A DNA stretch of 64,000 nucleotides from Shewanella putrefaciens (GCF_016406325.1 NZ_CP066370.1:3534001-3598000), one strand, 5' to 3'; positions 18,306-28,114 are shown, counted from the first letter of the stretch. Translations and numbers: made by a program. Notes: generated by a model from the sequence alone, not told the origin.

Positions 18306-20576
18306 TTAACCTAGTCGGCGACGCAGCTCGCGGGTGGCATCGACCATGTTTTTTAAGGCGGGTTCGACTTCATCCCAAGTACGGGTTTTTAGGCCACAAT
18401 CTGGGTTGACCCACAGTTGACTTACGGGCACTTTTTGCGCCGCTTTCTCGATTAAGTGCACCATGGCCTCCACACTTGGGGTGTTTGGCGAATGAATGTC
18501 ATACACACCGGGGCCAATTTCATTGGGATATTCAAAGTCTTCGAAGGCGTTGAGTAACTCCATCCGTGAACGCGAAGTCTCGATAGTGATCACATCGGCA
18601 TCCATGGCAGCAATCGCGGCAATTGTATCGTTAAACTCGCTGTAACACATGTGGGTGTGGATTTGAGTCTCATCAATTACACCAGCAGCGCTGAGTTTAA
18701 AGGCATTCACCGCCCAATCTAAATAGGCTTGCCACTCACTTTGTTTCAATGGCAGACCTTCACGGAAGGCGGGCTCATCGATTTGTATAATGCCAATACC
18801 GGCATTTTGTAAATCCACCACTTCATCACGGATCGCCAGCGCCAGCTGAGTCGCAATCACATCGCGGCCGATATCCTCACGGGCGAATGACCAATGCAGA
18901 ATCGTCACAGGGCCAGTTAACATGCCTTTTACAGGCTTGTCGGTGAGACTTTGGGCAAACTCGGCCCAATCAACCGTCATCGCCTTTGGACGACTAACAT
19001 CACCATAGATCAACGGCGGCTTAACACAGCGTGAGCCATAACTTTGCACCCAACCATTTTTAGTAAAGCCAACGCCCGCAAGCTGTTCACCAAAATATTC
19101 CACCATATCGTTACGCTCGGCCTCACCATGAACCAGTACATCGATACCGAGTTTAAGCTGGCGGTCGATAGTATCGCGGGTGACTTGTTGTAATTGCTCG
19201 GTATATTGTGCATCACTCAGCTCGCCCTTGCGCCAGCGACTGCGTAGTCCACGGATTGCTGGTGTTTGTGGGAAGGAGCCAATGGTAGTGGTCGGCAACA
19301 GAGGTAAACGATACTTCTGCTGCTGCACAGCTTGGCGTACGCTAAAATCACTAACGCGCTCATAATTGGCAGATGTCAAGGCGGCAACGCGAGCAATCAC
19401 TTGACTGTCGGCGGCCTGCGCTTTCGCCTCACGGCGTGCCAAACAGGTTTGCACAATCTCTTTTGCCGCGACCGATTCAGGTGCCAGTAGCAATTGGCGC
19501 ACATTGGCCAGTTCGAGTAATTTTTGCTTCGCAAACGCGAGTTGTTGACGCAGAGCGGGCTCAAGCGTGGCTTCTACCTCTAAATCCACAGGGCTGTGCA
19601 GGAGTGAGCAAGAAGTACCGATCCACAAGCGATCTCCGAGATCACGGGCAACCGTGCCTATGCGTTCGGCAATCAAATCCGCCTCTGCCGCCCACACGTT
19701 GCGACCATTGACCACACCCGCCGACAGAATTTGATCTTGACCAAGCGCATTGGCAAAGACCGCCAATTGATCCGGCGCTGTGACTAAATCGACATGCAAC
19801 CCCGCGACCGGCAAGGCCGATACCAGCGCTTGATGGTGTGCGATACCGCCGTAATAACTGGTAAGAAGGATCTTCACCTTCGTAATGCTGAGGGCTTGAT
19901 ACGCCTCAGTGATCGCCGCTTGCCATTCGCCATCCAATTCCAATGCGAGAATGGGCTCATCGAGCTGTACCCATTGCACTCCCTGAGCAGCAAAACGCGC
20001 CAAAATGTCAGCATAAGCAGTTAATAAATTGGGTAATAAGCTTAACTTATCAAACTCTTGGCCCACAGTTTTAGCTAGGTACAAGTAGCTAACAGGACCG
20101 AGTAGCACAGGTTTGGCTTTATAGCCTAGTGCTTGCGCTTCGCTGACTTCATCAAAGAACTGCTCATAGGCAATCGAAAACTCTTGGTTTTGGCTGAGCT
20201 CAGGTACCAGATAGTGATAGTTAGTATTGAAATACTTGGTCATTTCAGAGGCTGGCGCATCTTGGCCCGTTGGCGCTCTGCCGCGGGCAACACGGAATAA
20301 AGTATCGAGATCGATTGCTCCTTCACCACGATGACGCTCAGGAATGGCATTTAAAGTCGCGCTTAAGGTCAGCACTTGATCATAAAAGGCAAAATCACCT
20401 ACGGGAACTTGCTCAATGCCAGCAGCAGCTTGCCACTGCCAATGGGTGCGGCGAAGTTCACTCGCCACTTCACGCAATTGTGCCTGAGTACTCTCACCAC
20501 GCCAGTATTTTTCTAAGGCAAATTTCAATTCACGACGACGCCCGATACGGGGAAACCCAAGACTATTTAATTGCAT
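18306..20576 (-). CDS. metE: Cobalamin-independent methionine synthase
   Basis: A 756-residue enzyme that transfers a methyl group from 5-methyltetrahydrofolate to homocysteine without B12. The N-terminal 'LGFPRIGRRRELKFALEKYW' and the C-terminal zinc ligands in 'HTHMCYSEFND' and 'WVNPDCGLKTR' identify MetE. Length matches E. coli MetE (about 753). ATG at 20576 has an AAGGAAG ribosome site; the upstream in-frame ATG at 20678 lies in the regulatory region. It is divergent from metR across met boxes and MetR-like sites. Confidence 0.98.
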   Translation of the reverse strand: MQLNSLGFPRIGRRRELKFALEKYWRGESTQAQLREVASELRRTHWQWQAAAGIEQVPVGDFAFYDQVLTLSATLNAIPERHRGEGAIDLDTLFRVARGRAPTGQDAPASEMTKYFNTNYHYLVPELSQNQEFSIAYEQFFDEVSEAQALGYKAKPVLLGPVSYLYLAKTVGQEFDKLSLLPNLLTAYADILARFAAQGVQWVQLDEPILALELDGEWQAAITEAYQALSITKVKILLTSYYGGIAHHQALVSALPVAGLHVDLVTAPDQLAVFANALGQDQILSAGVVNGRNVWAAEADLIAERIGTVARDLGDRLWIGTSCSLLHSPVDLEVEATLEPALRQQLAFAKQKLLELANVRQLLLAPESVAAKEIVQTCLARREAKAQAADSQVIARVAALTSANYERVSDFSVRQAVQQQKYRLPLLPTTTIGSFPQTPAIRGLRSRWRKGELSDAQYTEQLQQVTRDTIDRQLKLGIDVLVHGEAERNDMVEYFGEQLAGVGFTKNGWVQSYGSRCVKPPLIYGDVSRPKAMTVDWAEFAQSLTDKPVKGMLTGPVTILHWSFAREDIGRDVIATQLALAIRDEVVDLQNAGIGIIQIDEPAFREGLPLKQSEWQAYLDWAVNAFKLSAAGVIDETQIHTHMCYSEFNDTIAAIAAMDADVITIETSRSRMELLNAFEDFEYPNEIGPGVYDIHSPNTPSVEAMVHLIEKAAQKVPVSQLWVNPDCGLKTRTWDEVEPALKNMVDATRELRRRLG

Positions 20577-20679
20577 ACCATATCTTCCTTTATTTGAGAT
20601 AAGCCATATTCGGCACTTGCACCCACCAGATTGTTTTCTCTTGGCACTTTTCAGCATTTCAGCCTTGATAAATAACAAT

Positions 20680-20703
20680 GGGCGTCTGGACGTCTAGAAG
20701 TTT
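20680..20703. promoter_or_regulatory. Tandem MetJ met boxes
   Basis: Three adjacent 8-mers, GGGCGTCT, GGACGTCT and AGAAGTTT, match the MetJ box AGACGTCT at 6, 7 and 5 of 8 positions. Tandem arrays of such boxes bind MetJ with S-adenosylmethionine. They lie between metE and metR, so methionine repression of one or both is likely. Confidence 0.8.
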
Positions 20704-20729
20704 ATTGTGTTAGTCTCTATCCCAGCAAC

Positions 20730-20742
20730 CGAATTGATTTCA
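20730..20742. promoter_or_regulatory. Candidate MetR site 1
   Basis: CGAATTGATTTCA matches the MetR site TGAA-N5-TTCA at 7 of 8 conserved positions. It lies in the metE/metR divergent region, where MetR activates metE and represses itself in enteric bacteria. Confidence 0.55.
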
Positions 20743-20751
20743 AGCACAACA

Positions 20752-20764
20752 TGAGCGAAATTCA
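20752..20764. promoter_or_regulatory. Candidate MetR site 2
   Basis: TGAGCGAAATTCA matches TGAA-N5-TTCA at 7 of 8 conserved positions. It is just upstream of metR, 22 bp after the start of site 1 (two helical turns). Confidence 0.55.
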
Positions 20765-20776
20765 CTTGGAGTGAAC

Positions 20777-21682
20777 ATGATCGAACTAAGACACCTGCGA
20801 ACTTTAATGGCCCTGAAAGAAAGCGGCAGTTTGGCGGGCGCGGCCAAAAAACGTTTTGTCACTCAATCCGCCCTCTCCCACCAGATTAAGGAGTTGGAAC
20901 AACGAATTAACTCACCCATTTTTGTGCGTAAGAGTAAGCCACTGTCATTCACCCAAGAAGGTGCACGCCTGTTGCATCTGGCCGAAGAGATTTTGCCTAA
21001 GGTGTTAGAAACCGAGACAGATTTGAAGAATGGGCTAGAAACCGAAACCAATCAGTTGCGCGTCGGCATTGAGTGCCATAGCTGTTTTCGCTGGTTAATG
21101 CCTGTGATGGAGCAATTTAGGCAAGATCATCCGGCAGCCGAGTTAGACTTGTCGAGCCGTCACCTGTTCGACTCGCTCAATGCCCTAGAAATGGGTGAAC
21201 TGGATATTGTATTAACCTCAGATCCTGTGCCTGGGCATTCACTCGCCTACCAGCATTTGTTTGATTTTGAAGTGAAGTTAGTGGTTGCAAAAGATCATCC
21301 CTTAGCAAAAGAAGCCTATGTCACCCCTAAGCAATTAGCACACTTGCCTATTATCAGTTATCCGGTGCCGTTGACGCGTTTAGATATTTATCGCCACTTT
21401 TTAGAGCCTGCGGGCATAGAGGCAGGCGAGCAAAAAACCTGTGATTTAACCATGATGTTATTGCAACGCATCGCCTGTAAAGACGGCATAGCCGCACTGC
21501 CAAGTTGGTCGATAAATGAAGGACATGGACTGAGTCTCGCTACGGTAAAACTCGGCCAAGAAGGCTTAAAACGCCCGCTATTTGGCGCCTATCGCCGCCA
21601 CAGCGCAAACCCAGCATTGATCCAAAATTGGTTACAACTGGTGGCGAGTGAAGGTTTATCCCGCCAGCATAAATCTAATTGA
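20777..21682 (+). CDS. metR: MetR, LysR-type activator of methionine genes
   Basis: A 301-residue LysR regulator. The N-terminal HTH is 'LRHLRTLMALKESGSLAGAAKKRFVTQSALSHQIKELE', and a C-terminal homocysteine-binding domain follows. The divergent position next to metE and the full-length match make MetR a firm call. ATG at 20777 has GGAG five bases upstream; a GTG at 20771 would overlap that ribosome site. It senses homocysteine and activates metE in enterics; the nearby met boxes suggest MetJ input too. Confidence 0.96.
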   Translation: MIELRHLRTLMALKESGSLAGAAKKRFVTQSALSHQIKELEQRINSPIFVRKSKPLSFTQEGARLLHLAEEILPKVLETETDLKNGLETETNQLRVGIECHSCFRWLMPVMEQFRQDHPAAELDLSSRHLFDSLNALEMGELDIVLTSDPVPGHSLAYQHLFDFEVKLVVAKDHPLAKEAYVTPKQLAHLPIISYPVPLTRLDIYRHFLEPAGIEAGEQKTCDLTMMLLQRIACKDGIAALPSWSINEGHGLSLATVKLGQEGLKRPLFGAYRRHSANPALIQNWLQLVASEGLSRQHKSN

Positions 21683-21693
21683 TTCAGGTAGTA

Positions 21694-21735
21694 AGCCCAA
21701 TAAAAAGCCTGCGAATGCAGGCTTTTTATTGGGCT
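21694..21735. terminator. Bidirectional terminator, metR / HDOD gene
   Basis: A 19-bp perfect stem starting AGCCCAATAAAAAGCCTGC with loop GAAT and its complement. It includes A and T runs and serves both convergent genes. Confidence 0.9.
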
Positions 21736-21757
21736 AATATGCTATCAAATCTAAAAA

Positions 21758-22486
21758 TTACAGCGGATTCATTAATAGTCCACGCATAGATAAGATACGG
21801 CGCAGAATTAACCCTGGAGAATTGGGATTTCGAGTCTGACGTAGATTATGGGCAATCATAAATTCTTGACGCAGATCTTGATCTAAATCTAATGATTCGA
21901 ATGCTTCTATGGTTAAGGTTTGCTGCTGTTTATCAATCAATGACTTAATTACACTTAATGGGAAAGATTGCTCAGCACTAGCATTAAGGTAAGCAAATGC
22001 GGTGAGCGCAATAATTTGGCCAAAAACACTAAAGAGCGCTAAGGTTTGTACTTCATCGGGATCAACCTCAACGCCTTCCATACCCACCAAACTGTCTACC
22101 GCATCAATCGCAATACTTTCTGTTAATTTCCAATAACCTTGAACTAACTTTTTATAGGGCTGCGGTAGCTCATCGAGGCGTTCTTTAAGGTAGAAAGTGA
22201 AAGCATAACGATAAATATTGACCTGCCCTAAACGGATCAACGCTTCTTTTAATGAGCGAGATTTGTGATTTGCCACCACGGCCGCCTGCGCAGAATTACT
22301 ACGCATTAACATATGTGCCGCCAATGCAGGGTCACTCGAAATAATATCGATCACATTACGAATATCGCCTTCGGCAAGGATCGCTTTTTTAAGGGGAATG
22401 AGAATTCCTCTCCGGCCAATCACTTGCTCTTCATTTGCGATGATCGCCCTAACTTGAGTAAAAACCTGTTGCTCAAGATCAGTCAT
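21758..22486 (-). CDS. HDOD domain signalling protein
   Basis: A 242-residue cytosolic protein. The region from about residue 35 to 200 reads as an HDOD domain: 'ISSDPALAAHMLMRSNSAQ', then 'SLKEALIRLGQVNIYRYAF', then 'ALFSVFGQIIALTAF'. HDOD domains are HD-like folds without catalytic metal residues, found in signalling proteins. No enzymatic partner domain is fused. It lies at the edge of a long AT-rich stretch and its partner is unknown. Confidence 0.85.
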   Translation of the reverse strand: MTDLEQQVFTQVRAIIANEEQVIGRRGILIPLKKAILAEGDIRNVIDIISSDPALAAHMLMRSNSAQAAVVANHKSRSLKEALIRLGQVNIYRYAFTFYLKERLDELPQPYKKLVQGYWKLTESIAIDAVDSLVGMEGVEVDPDEVQTLALFSVFGQIIALTAFAYLNASAEQSFPLSVIKSLIDKQQQTLTIEAFESLDLDQDLRQEFMIAHNLRQTRNPNSPGLILRRILSMRGLLMNPL

Positions 22487-23181
22487 AAGACACTTTTCAC
22501 CTGTTTACTAAAAATTAAGATGATTCGATTACGATCCATATCATACCCAAAATTCAAAGAATTTCAGCACTTAGTCATTGATTGTGTAATGAAGATAACC
22601 ATAAATTAATATGGTCGTCGGTAACTCAAAGTGACCGCACAAAAAAAAATTTTTGTAATCCACTGTTTTAAAAGGCTTTAACTTATACCCGATCCACATT
22701 AGTCATACCATTAAGTAAAACACCTCAACACCATTTCTACAACAAAACCAACTTGGTTATAGTTAAGTTACAGCCCATGTTGCTCAACATCTGCACACAA
22801 ATACAGCGATAACAGCAACCCTAAAAGCTAATCAAAAATAAACGGCTAAACTGAACTCTATCCTGAAAAAACAAAAGCTAAAAACATCAGCACAAATAAA
22901 CATAACGCATTGAAAAATAACCACTAACTTCCTAAAAAATAACTTATATTCAAATTAATGCTGAATAACAATCAAAGAAAATAAGTTTAAAACCACCAAA
23001 AGATCACAATTACACGCTAAACTCATATCAAAAAACAATCAAATGTGACTAAAATCAACAAAAACAATCTATTTGAAAAGAAAAATTAACTTAAGTATTA
23101 TGGATAAAATGCGTTTTTTTTGCTCAAAACTCAGAAATGGCAAGCGTTTTGACTGTTTCAGATAACTTAACGGAGAGAAAG
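22487..23181. other. 695-bp AT-rich intergenic region
   Basis: It contains many A runs and no open frame with a credible ribosome site, RNA gene or clear repeat. Its base composition matches the following AT-rich gene, so both may belong to one acquired segment. It should hold promoters for the flanking divergent genes. Confidence 0.5.
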
Positions 23182-24177
23182 ATGAGATACAGTAAATTTA
23201 CAATTGCTTTGTTATACTTTTTTGTAAGTAACTCGTTTGCCATAGAATTGATAACAACAACTGAAAACCAAGCTGTAAATGAGATCAAGCAAGAATTTGA
23301 CATTGATAATTTGTTGATATCTGTAAATAATCGATTATCTGAGCATCAACAAAATGAGTATGATTACAAATTACTACTTACAAATATTAAAAATGAAAAA
23401 GAGAATTATAATAAGGCAATATTAGAGTTACCGAATGCAATTTTAAAAGATAATAACGCTAGCAATTATTTCAAACAAATTGAAACCTTAGTTAAAAACA
23501 TTGACTCACTTGAAAAACAATCTGTCAGTGATGAAATTAAAAATAAAGAAAATTATCAAGAAATATTAAAACAGTACGACATTATCAATAGTAAACGCTT
23601 ACAGAAAATAGAACAACTTTCCTCACTAAAAAAGAAAATCGTAAATCGAATTATAACTGAATTATCAAGTGCTGAAAATGTTAAATCTATTGACTTAGAA
23701 AGCTCAATGACCTGTTCTAAGTTTCAATCTATAAATGATTGTTTAAAAGACACTGAAAAATATACTGTTAAAAACACTATCAATTCAGATCCTTTCCTTA
23801 GCGATAAAAGTGTTCTTCTATCATATAAAGTAATTGATGCAAGTATGAATATGAATGGTGAATTACACTATAAAGTTAATATGACTTTTAAACCGTCATA
23901 TAACAATAAAATCGAGTCTATGCTCAATGACAAACTTGGCCTGAAGTCTACAGTCGTCACACTGACTAGCAATGTCGATGCTGATTGGTATGTTGATGGT
24001 GCTAAAGTAGGCACTGGCAAAAAGGTCAACTCTGAAGTCACCTTGGGTAAACATGGGATCGTTGCATCCTATAAAACAATGAAAAAATCTACGGTAGAAA
24101 CAATCGAAACATTAGAATCAAATCTTGTTTTCAACTATTTATTTGATGATATAGACAATCAATCTGCACTTAAGTAA
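23182..24177 (+). CDS. Secreted coiled-coil protein with PEGA-like C-terminus
   Basis: A 331-residue protein with a signal peptide ending near 'FVSNSFA'. A Lys/Asn/Glu-rich, probably coiled-coil region spans about 25-180. Cys residues near 190-200 ('MTCSKFQSINDCLKD') could pair. The C-terminus reads 'TSNVDADWYVDGAKVGTGKK', like a PEGA domain, a surface-associated beta fold. Codon use is much more AT-rich than flanking genes, which suggests transfer. ATG at 23182 has a GGAGAG ribosome site; an upstream start at 23137 would place 15 residues before the signal. Function unknown. Confidence 0.75.
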   Translation: MRYSKFTIALLYFFVSNSFAIELITTTENQAVNEIKQEFDIDNLLISVNNRLSEHQQNEYDYKLLLTNIKNEKENYNKAILELPNAILKDNNASNYFKQIETLVKNIDSLEKQSVSDEIKNKENYQEILKQYDIINSKRLQKIEQLSSLKKKIVNRIITELSSAENVKSIDLESSMTCSKFQSINDCLKDTEKYTVKNTINSDPFLSDKSVLLSYKVIDASMNMNGELHYKVNMTFKPSYNNKIESMLNDKLGLKSTVVTLTSNVDADWYVDGAKVGTGKKVNSEVTLGKHGIVASYKTMKKSTVETIETLESNLVFNYLFDDIDNQSALK

Positions 24178-24200
24178 TAGGCATAATTTAAGCGTAAAAA

Positions 24201-24230
24201 AGCCACCTTAAAAATGATTTAAAGGTGGCT
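24201..24230 (-). terminator. Terminator of the TonB receptor gene
   Basis: AGCCACCTT and AAAGGTGGCT form a stem; read on the minus strand it is followed by six T. It can also act for the plus-strand gene. Confidence 0.85.
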
Positions 24231-24249
24231 AAATATATTTTTTAAGTGA

Positions 24250-26211
24250 TTAGAAGCGATAACCTAAAGTTAGACGGATATCACGACCTCGGCCAGAATA
24301 ATAACTATCCCACAAACCACCACCATAATAACCTGAGCTAACATATTCTTTATCGAACAAATTATCGACGCGTAGACTTGCTAACCAAGCATCACGATTA
24401 TAATTTAAGGCTAAATTACCAAGCACGTAACTTGCCAGCTTATCGCCTTCATTAGCATTATCGCCTTCAATAAAACGATTTCCCGTATAAATCGCCTCGG
24501 CAAACACTTGGAAATGTTCGGCGAAATCCATACTGATATAACCACGTCCAGTATGTTTTGCCACCCAAGACAGTGCTTTACCATCATTCACCCCATCGGT
24601 AAATTCGGCATCGATATAGTTATATTCAAGCCCTAATTGCAGTGCTTGAGTGATCTGCCAATCCCAGTCTGCGCTCGCACCATAACGGCGTGAGGCATCG
24701 GCATTGACGTTCGCGCCTTGGAAACTACCACCAACAGGTTTTTCCGCACTGGGGTCGAAGACAATTTCATCTTCTAAATCGAGGCGGTATAAGCTTACGC
24801 GCAGGCTTTGGCTAGCAACAGTCCAATCCCAACCCGCCTCATAGGAGCGGCCCGTCTGCGGCTTTAGGCCATAGACATCTTTCGGGGTGTAGGCTTGCTC
24901 ATCGACCTTAGCGAAACGGAAGTTTTCATCGCCGCGTAGATAGAATCGGTGCTCGGCGCTTGGGCGATAGTTTAGACCGAACTCGAATGCGGTCGCATCC
25001 TCATCTAAATCAATACCATTTGGATAGACATTGCCATCGACTAACTCGTCGGTCACCCGCGCATAACGTCCACCTACCACATAGCTTAAGCTGTGGCTTA
25101 ATGGCACTGTGGCCTGTACATAAGCACTTTGCATTTCTTGCACATTGCTACGCGCCATAGTGTTATAGTCGGCCTTACCACGGCTAAGATCTAAACCTGT
25201 CACTAGATTTAGCTCACCTTGGCGAGTGGTGTAATTTGCTAAGGCCTTAGGACTAAACATTAAGAGTGAACGGGTATTATGACTACCAGCCCCCCAGTTC
25301 AGCGAGGTCACTAAGGTATCGCTATAATCCAGATCCGCCGCTAAGGCCCAATTTGGGTTAAGCTGATGCTCATAACCACTGCGCGCCGCGGTGGTCATCT
25401 CATGGACATATTCGCTTTTATTGGAAGATTGACGAGGGTTTTGTTTAAATTGATCTTTGGTAAGTGAACCGGGATTTTCACGGTCATCATCGTAATAGCT
25501 GGTTTCAACAAAGAAAGCATCTGTATCAGTTTTATATTGAATACGGCCTAAAATCGAGCCAGTTTCATTGGCATTATGCTTGCGATAGTTATCACCTTGG
25601 TTGTAGCTACCTGTAAAAAAGTAACGCCAGTCTTTATTGATGGCGCCAGAAATATCACCGCGACCTTCATAGGTATCAAAGCTGCCACCCGATAATTGCA
25701 CACTACCGCTAGTATTTTCGGGTGACTTAGTCACAATGTTAATCACCCCACCGACAGCTTGGTCGCCATAAAGCACACCCGCACTGCCCGATAAAATCTC
25801 AATACGTTCAACAAGGTTAAGCGGAATCGCATTGAGGCTTGGCGCAGCGATATCGATATTATTCAGACGACGGCCATCGAGTAAAATCAGTGTATTGTTA
25901 ACAGCAGTGCTGGCGCTAAAACCGCGCATCGCAAAGCTAGTCCCAATATTATTATCCGAAATTTGAATACCGCTTCGACCGCGTAGTACATCAGTCAAAC
26001 TCGTTGCACCGCTCATTTCAATTGCAGCGGCATCAATCACATTCACATTGGCAGCAATGTTTAGCGGGGTATTGTCTGTACGGCCAATCACGACAAGATG
26101 CTCATCGACTCTAGCGGTATGGGTATCGTCGGCCGCCAGAGCGGGCGCGATAATTGAAAAACTGCAAAGGCTGCCGATCAGCAGCGCGATTTTAGTTGGA
26201 TTTGTTCCCAT
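24250..26211 (-). CDS. TonB-dependent receptor under a cobalamin riboswitch (probable B12 transporter)
   Basis: A 653-residue outer-membrane receptor. The signal peptide ends near 'APALA'. The plug domain includes 'NVNVIDAAAIEMSGATSLTDVL' and 'LVERIEILSGSAGVLYGDQAVGGVINIV'. The 22-strand barrel ends in 'RLTLGYRF' with C-terminal Phe. A cobalamin riboswitch in its leader argues for a BtuB-like role in corrinoid uptake. metE, the B12-independent alternative, lies 4 kb away. The sequence is not a close copy of E. coli BtuB, so I leave the symbol empty. Confidence 0.88.
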   Translation of the reverse strand: MGTNPTKIALLIGSLCSFSIIAPALAADDTHTARVDEHLVVIGRTDNTPLNIAANVNVIDAAAIEMSGATSLTDVLRGRSGIQISDNNIGTSFAMRGFSASTAVNNTLILLDGRRLNNIDIAAPSLNAIPLNLVERIEILSGSAGVLYGDQAVGGVINIVTKSPENTSGSVQLSGGSFDTYEGRGDISGAINKDWRYFFTGSYNQGDNYRKHNANETGSILGRIQYKTDTDAFFVETSYYDDDRENPGSLTKDQFKQNPRQSSNKSEYVHEMTTAARSGYEHQLNPNWALAADLDYSDTLVTSLNWGAGSHNTRSLLMFSPKALANYTTRQGELNLVTGLDLSRGKADYNTMARSNVQEMQSAYVQATVPLSHSLSYVVGGRYARVTDELVDGNVYPNGIDLDEDATAFEFGLNYRPSAEHRFYLRGDENFRFAKVDEQAYTPKDVYGLKPQTGRSYEAGWDWTVASQSLRVSLYRLDLEDEIVFDPSAEKPVGGSFQGANVNADASRRYGASADWDWQITQALQLGLEYNYIDAEFTDGVNDGKALSWVAKHTGRGYISMDFAEHFQVFAEAIYTGNRFIEGDNANEGDKLASYVLGNLALNYNRDAWLASLRVDNLFDKEYVSSGYYGGGLWDSYYSGRGRDIRLTLGYRF

Positions 26212-26334
26212 TTTACCTTTAACTCCTACAAGGAAAACGGGGCATTGACGCCACGATACCGTTGATTAAGCGTAAATACTGACGGTGATTATCGCATTTT
26301 GAGATCTGCCCACCGAAATCTCAAAAACACCTTT

Positions 26335-26545
26335 AGGGCCGGTCTCCGGACTTAGGCTATGTTAATCCATTAAAAGTTGGATTAACGCGAGACTGACCTT
26401 TCACATTCTGATTATCGGGTTCTGTCTTGAACTCACTTATCAAACGCGGTCTTCTCTCACCTTTTACCGTTGCGGGGGCAGTGCCAGAATCTCACTGGCT
26501 TCCCGATTATCTCGCGGCCTGAGCACGCAAGCACCTCAGAAGGTT
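26335..26545 (-). ncRNA. Cobalamin (B12) riboswitch
   Basis: Read on the minus strand, the region starts with 'GAGGTGCTTGCGTGC' and contains the conserved 'AATCGGGAAGCCAGTGAGA', 'CTGCCCCCGCAACGGT' and 'AGTCCGGAGACCGGCC' segments of the B12 riboswitch. These include the B12-box-like core. It ends about 125 bp before the TonB receptor start, as expected for translation or transcription control of a transport gene by adenosylcobalamin. Confidence 0.95.
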
Positions 26546-26671
26546 GACTAAAAATTTGATATATAGGGCTAAAGAAACGTCATTCATTTCTTTATACCTA
26601 TCTACTCTACATCAAGCGCGAGCATTATAGACGTCTATACGGATGAAAGTCCATTAAACTCAAACAAGCAC

Positions 26672-28114
26672 CTATTCGCTAAACGACCACATTTTAACTT
26701 CAGGCTTTGGTCTTTCTTTACTCAAAATGTCCTGACGCTGCTCCTGCGTTTCACATTGTGTTGGAGCCGAAAAATCGAGGGGCTTAATCACGAGTGAATC
26801 GGCAACCTTTACAGAAGATGTAGCAAACGTATCGGTATTCATCGACCAAGATACCCACTCTCCTTTTTCACTGAGCCCGACATAACCATCATCTGTTGCA
26901 CCTAACCAAGTTAATCGCGGAATGCTTGCTATTAACTTTTGGACATTTTCGAGATTAGCTCGATAGCCTACTGGCACGACCTTACCATCTGGGCGAATAA
27001 ACACAAATGATGCTTGCCCGTTGATAATACGGCTCCCTTCCTGCCAATATTGATTGAGAATGTCTTGGGCATAATGAAAACCATACAGATAAGCGTAGTC
27101 AGTATCGTCGACGATAATTTGCGGTACAGCATTGTCACGCAATAACAAAAAACCTGTATCTACGCTAACAATACTGCTCACACCTTTAATACCCGTTTGC
27201 TTGAGCCAATCGATACCGCAGTTCGTTGAATTACCCCAAAAGTGCACCTCGCCCGTAGGACTTAAGATGGCAAAGGCACAGCGATTTGTCGTAATACTGG
27301 CCACATCCTGTAACGCACCGCGAATAGGATAAACATCACTACTATGCCCCCAAGTCACGACAGTGCCATCCTTTTTCAAAGCAGCAAAGGTACCATGAGT
27401 GTACTCGACGCTGACGACATCCTTAAGTTGCGGTAGCAGCTTTTTCATATTGGTAGAGCTTTCAATTTTTCCCCAAATCACAGTACTACCGTCTTTTTTT
27501 AGTGCCGTAAAACTTCGCCCTGCAGCAACGATATCAACTACATCAATAAGCTGATCCTGCACATGTAAGCTATTACCACCATACGGGCCATAACCCCAAG
27601 TGTGTACTTTGCCATTGGCATCTAGAGCAGCAATGGCCTCTTGATTGGCGAACAACTTGGTAATATTGGTCATGCGGTTTTGTAGTGCTTTGTCGAGGCT
27701 CAATTTCCCCGCATTACCCCAGTACACCACAGTGCCATTCTTACGCAGCGCAGCAAAGCCGTCCTTAACTGGCACAATTTGGATGACATCTTTAAGTTGA
27801 TCTGTCACTTCACGGCTATCGCCGCCGCTAAAACTGTTACCCCAAGTGATCACATCGCCATTTTGGGTGATAGCTGCAATAGCCATATTATTTGCTATAA
27901 CGGAGGCTAGCGTGGGTAAATCACAGGGAATATGACGGTATTGTGGACTCGGTTTTTCCTTCAATTGAATGAGTTTACCGTTATCAAACTGCACTAATGA
28001 TTCGTTATTGCTTTCAATTACAGCCGTAGGTTTAGGGTCGCTACAGCCTGCGAGTTGTACAGCAACCATGCCCGCTAGCACAGCCATTGGCCAAGAGATT
28101 CGATTAGCTCGCAT
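26672..28114 (-). CDS. RCC1-repeat lipoprotein
   Basis: A 480-residue protein with a lipoprotein signal ('AVQLAGC' lipobox). It carries about six RCC1-like repeats of the form 'ALxxxGxVxxWG', such as 'AITQNGDVITWG', 'ALRKNGTVVYWG' and 'ALKKDGTVVTWG', which would form a beta-propeller. Two further weaker repeats occur near the end. ATG at 28114 has an AAGGAAA ribosome site and begins the signal; an upstream ATG at 28162 does not. The localisation should be a membrane-anchored periplasmic or surface propeller. Ligand unknown. Confidence 0.85.
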   Translation of the reverse strand: MRANRISWPMAVLAGMVAVQLAGCSDPKPTAVIESNNESLVQFDNGKLIQLKEKPSPQYRHIPCDLPTLASVIANNMAIAAITQNGDVITWGNSFSGGDSREVTDQLKDVIQIVPVKDGFAALRKNGTVVYWGNAGKLSLDKALQNRMTNITKLFANQEAIAALDANGKVHTWGYGPYGGNSLHVQDQLIDVVDIVAAGRSFTALKKDGSTVIWGKIESSTNMKKLLPQLKDVVSVEYTHGTFAALKKDGTVVTWGHSSDVYPIRGALQDVASITTNRCAFAILSPTGEVHFWGNSTNCGIDWLKQTGIKGVSSIVSVDTGFLLLRDNAVPQIIVDDTDYAYLYGFHYAQDILNQYWQEGSRIINGQASFVFIRPDGKVVPVGYRANLENVQKLIASIPRLTWLGATDDGYVGLSEKGEWVSWSMNTDTFATSSVKVADSLVIKPLDFSAPTQCETQEQRQDILSKERPKPEVKMWSFSE

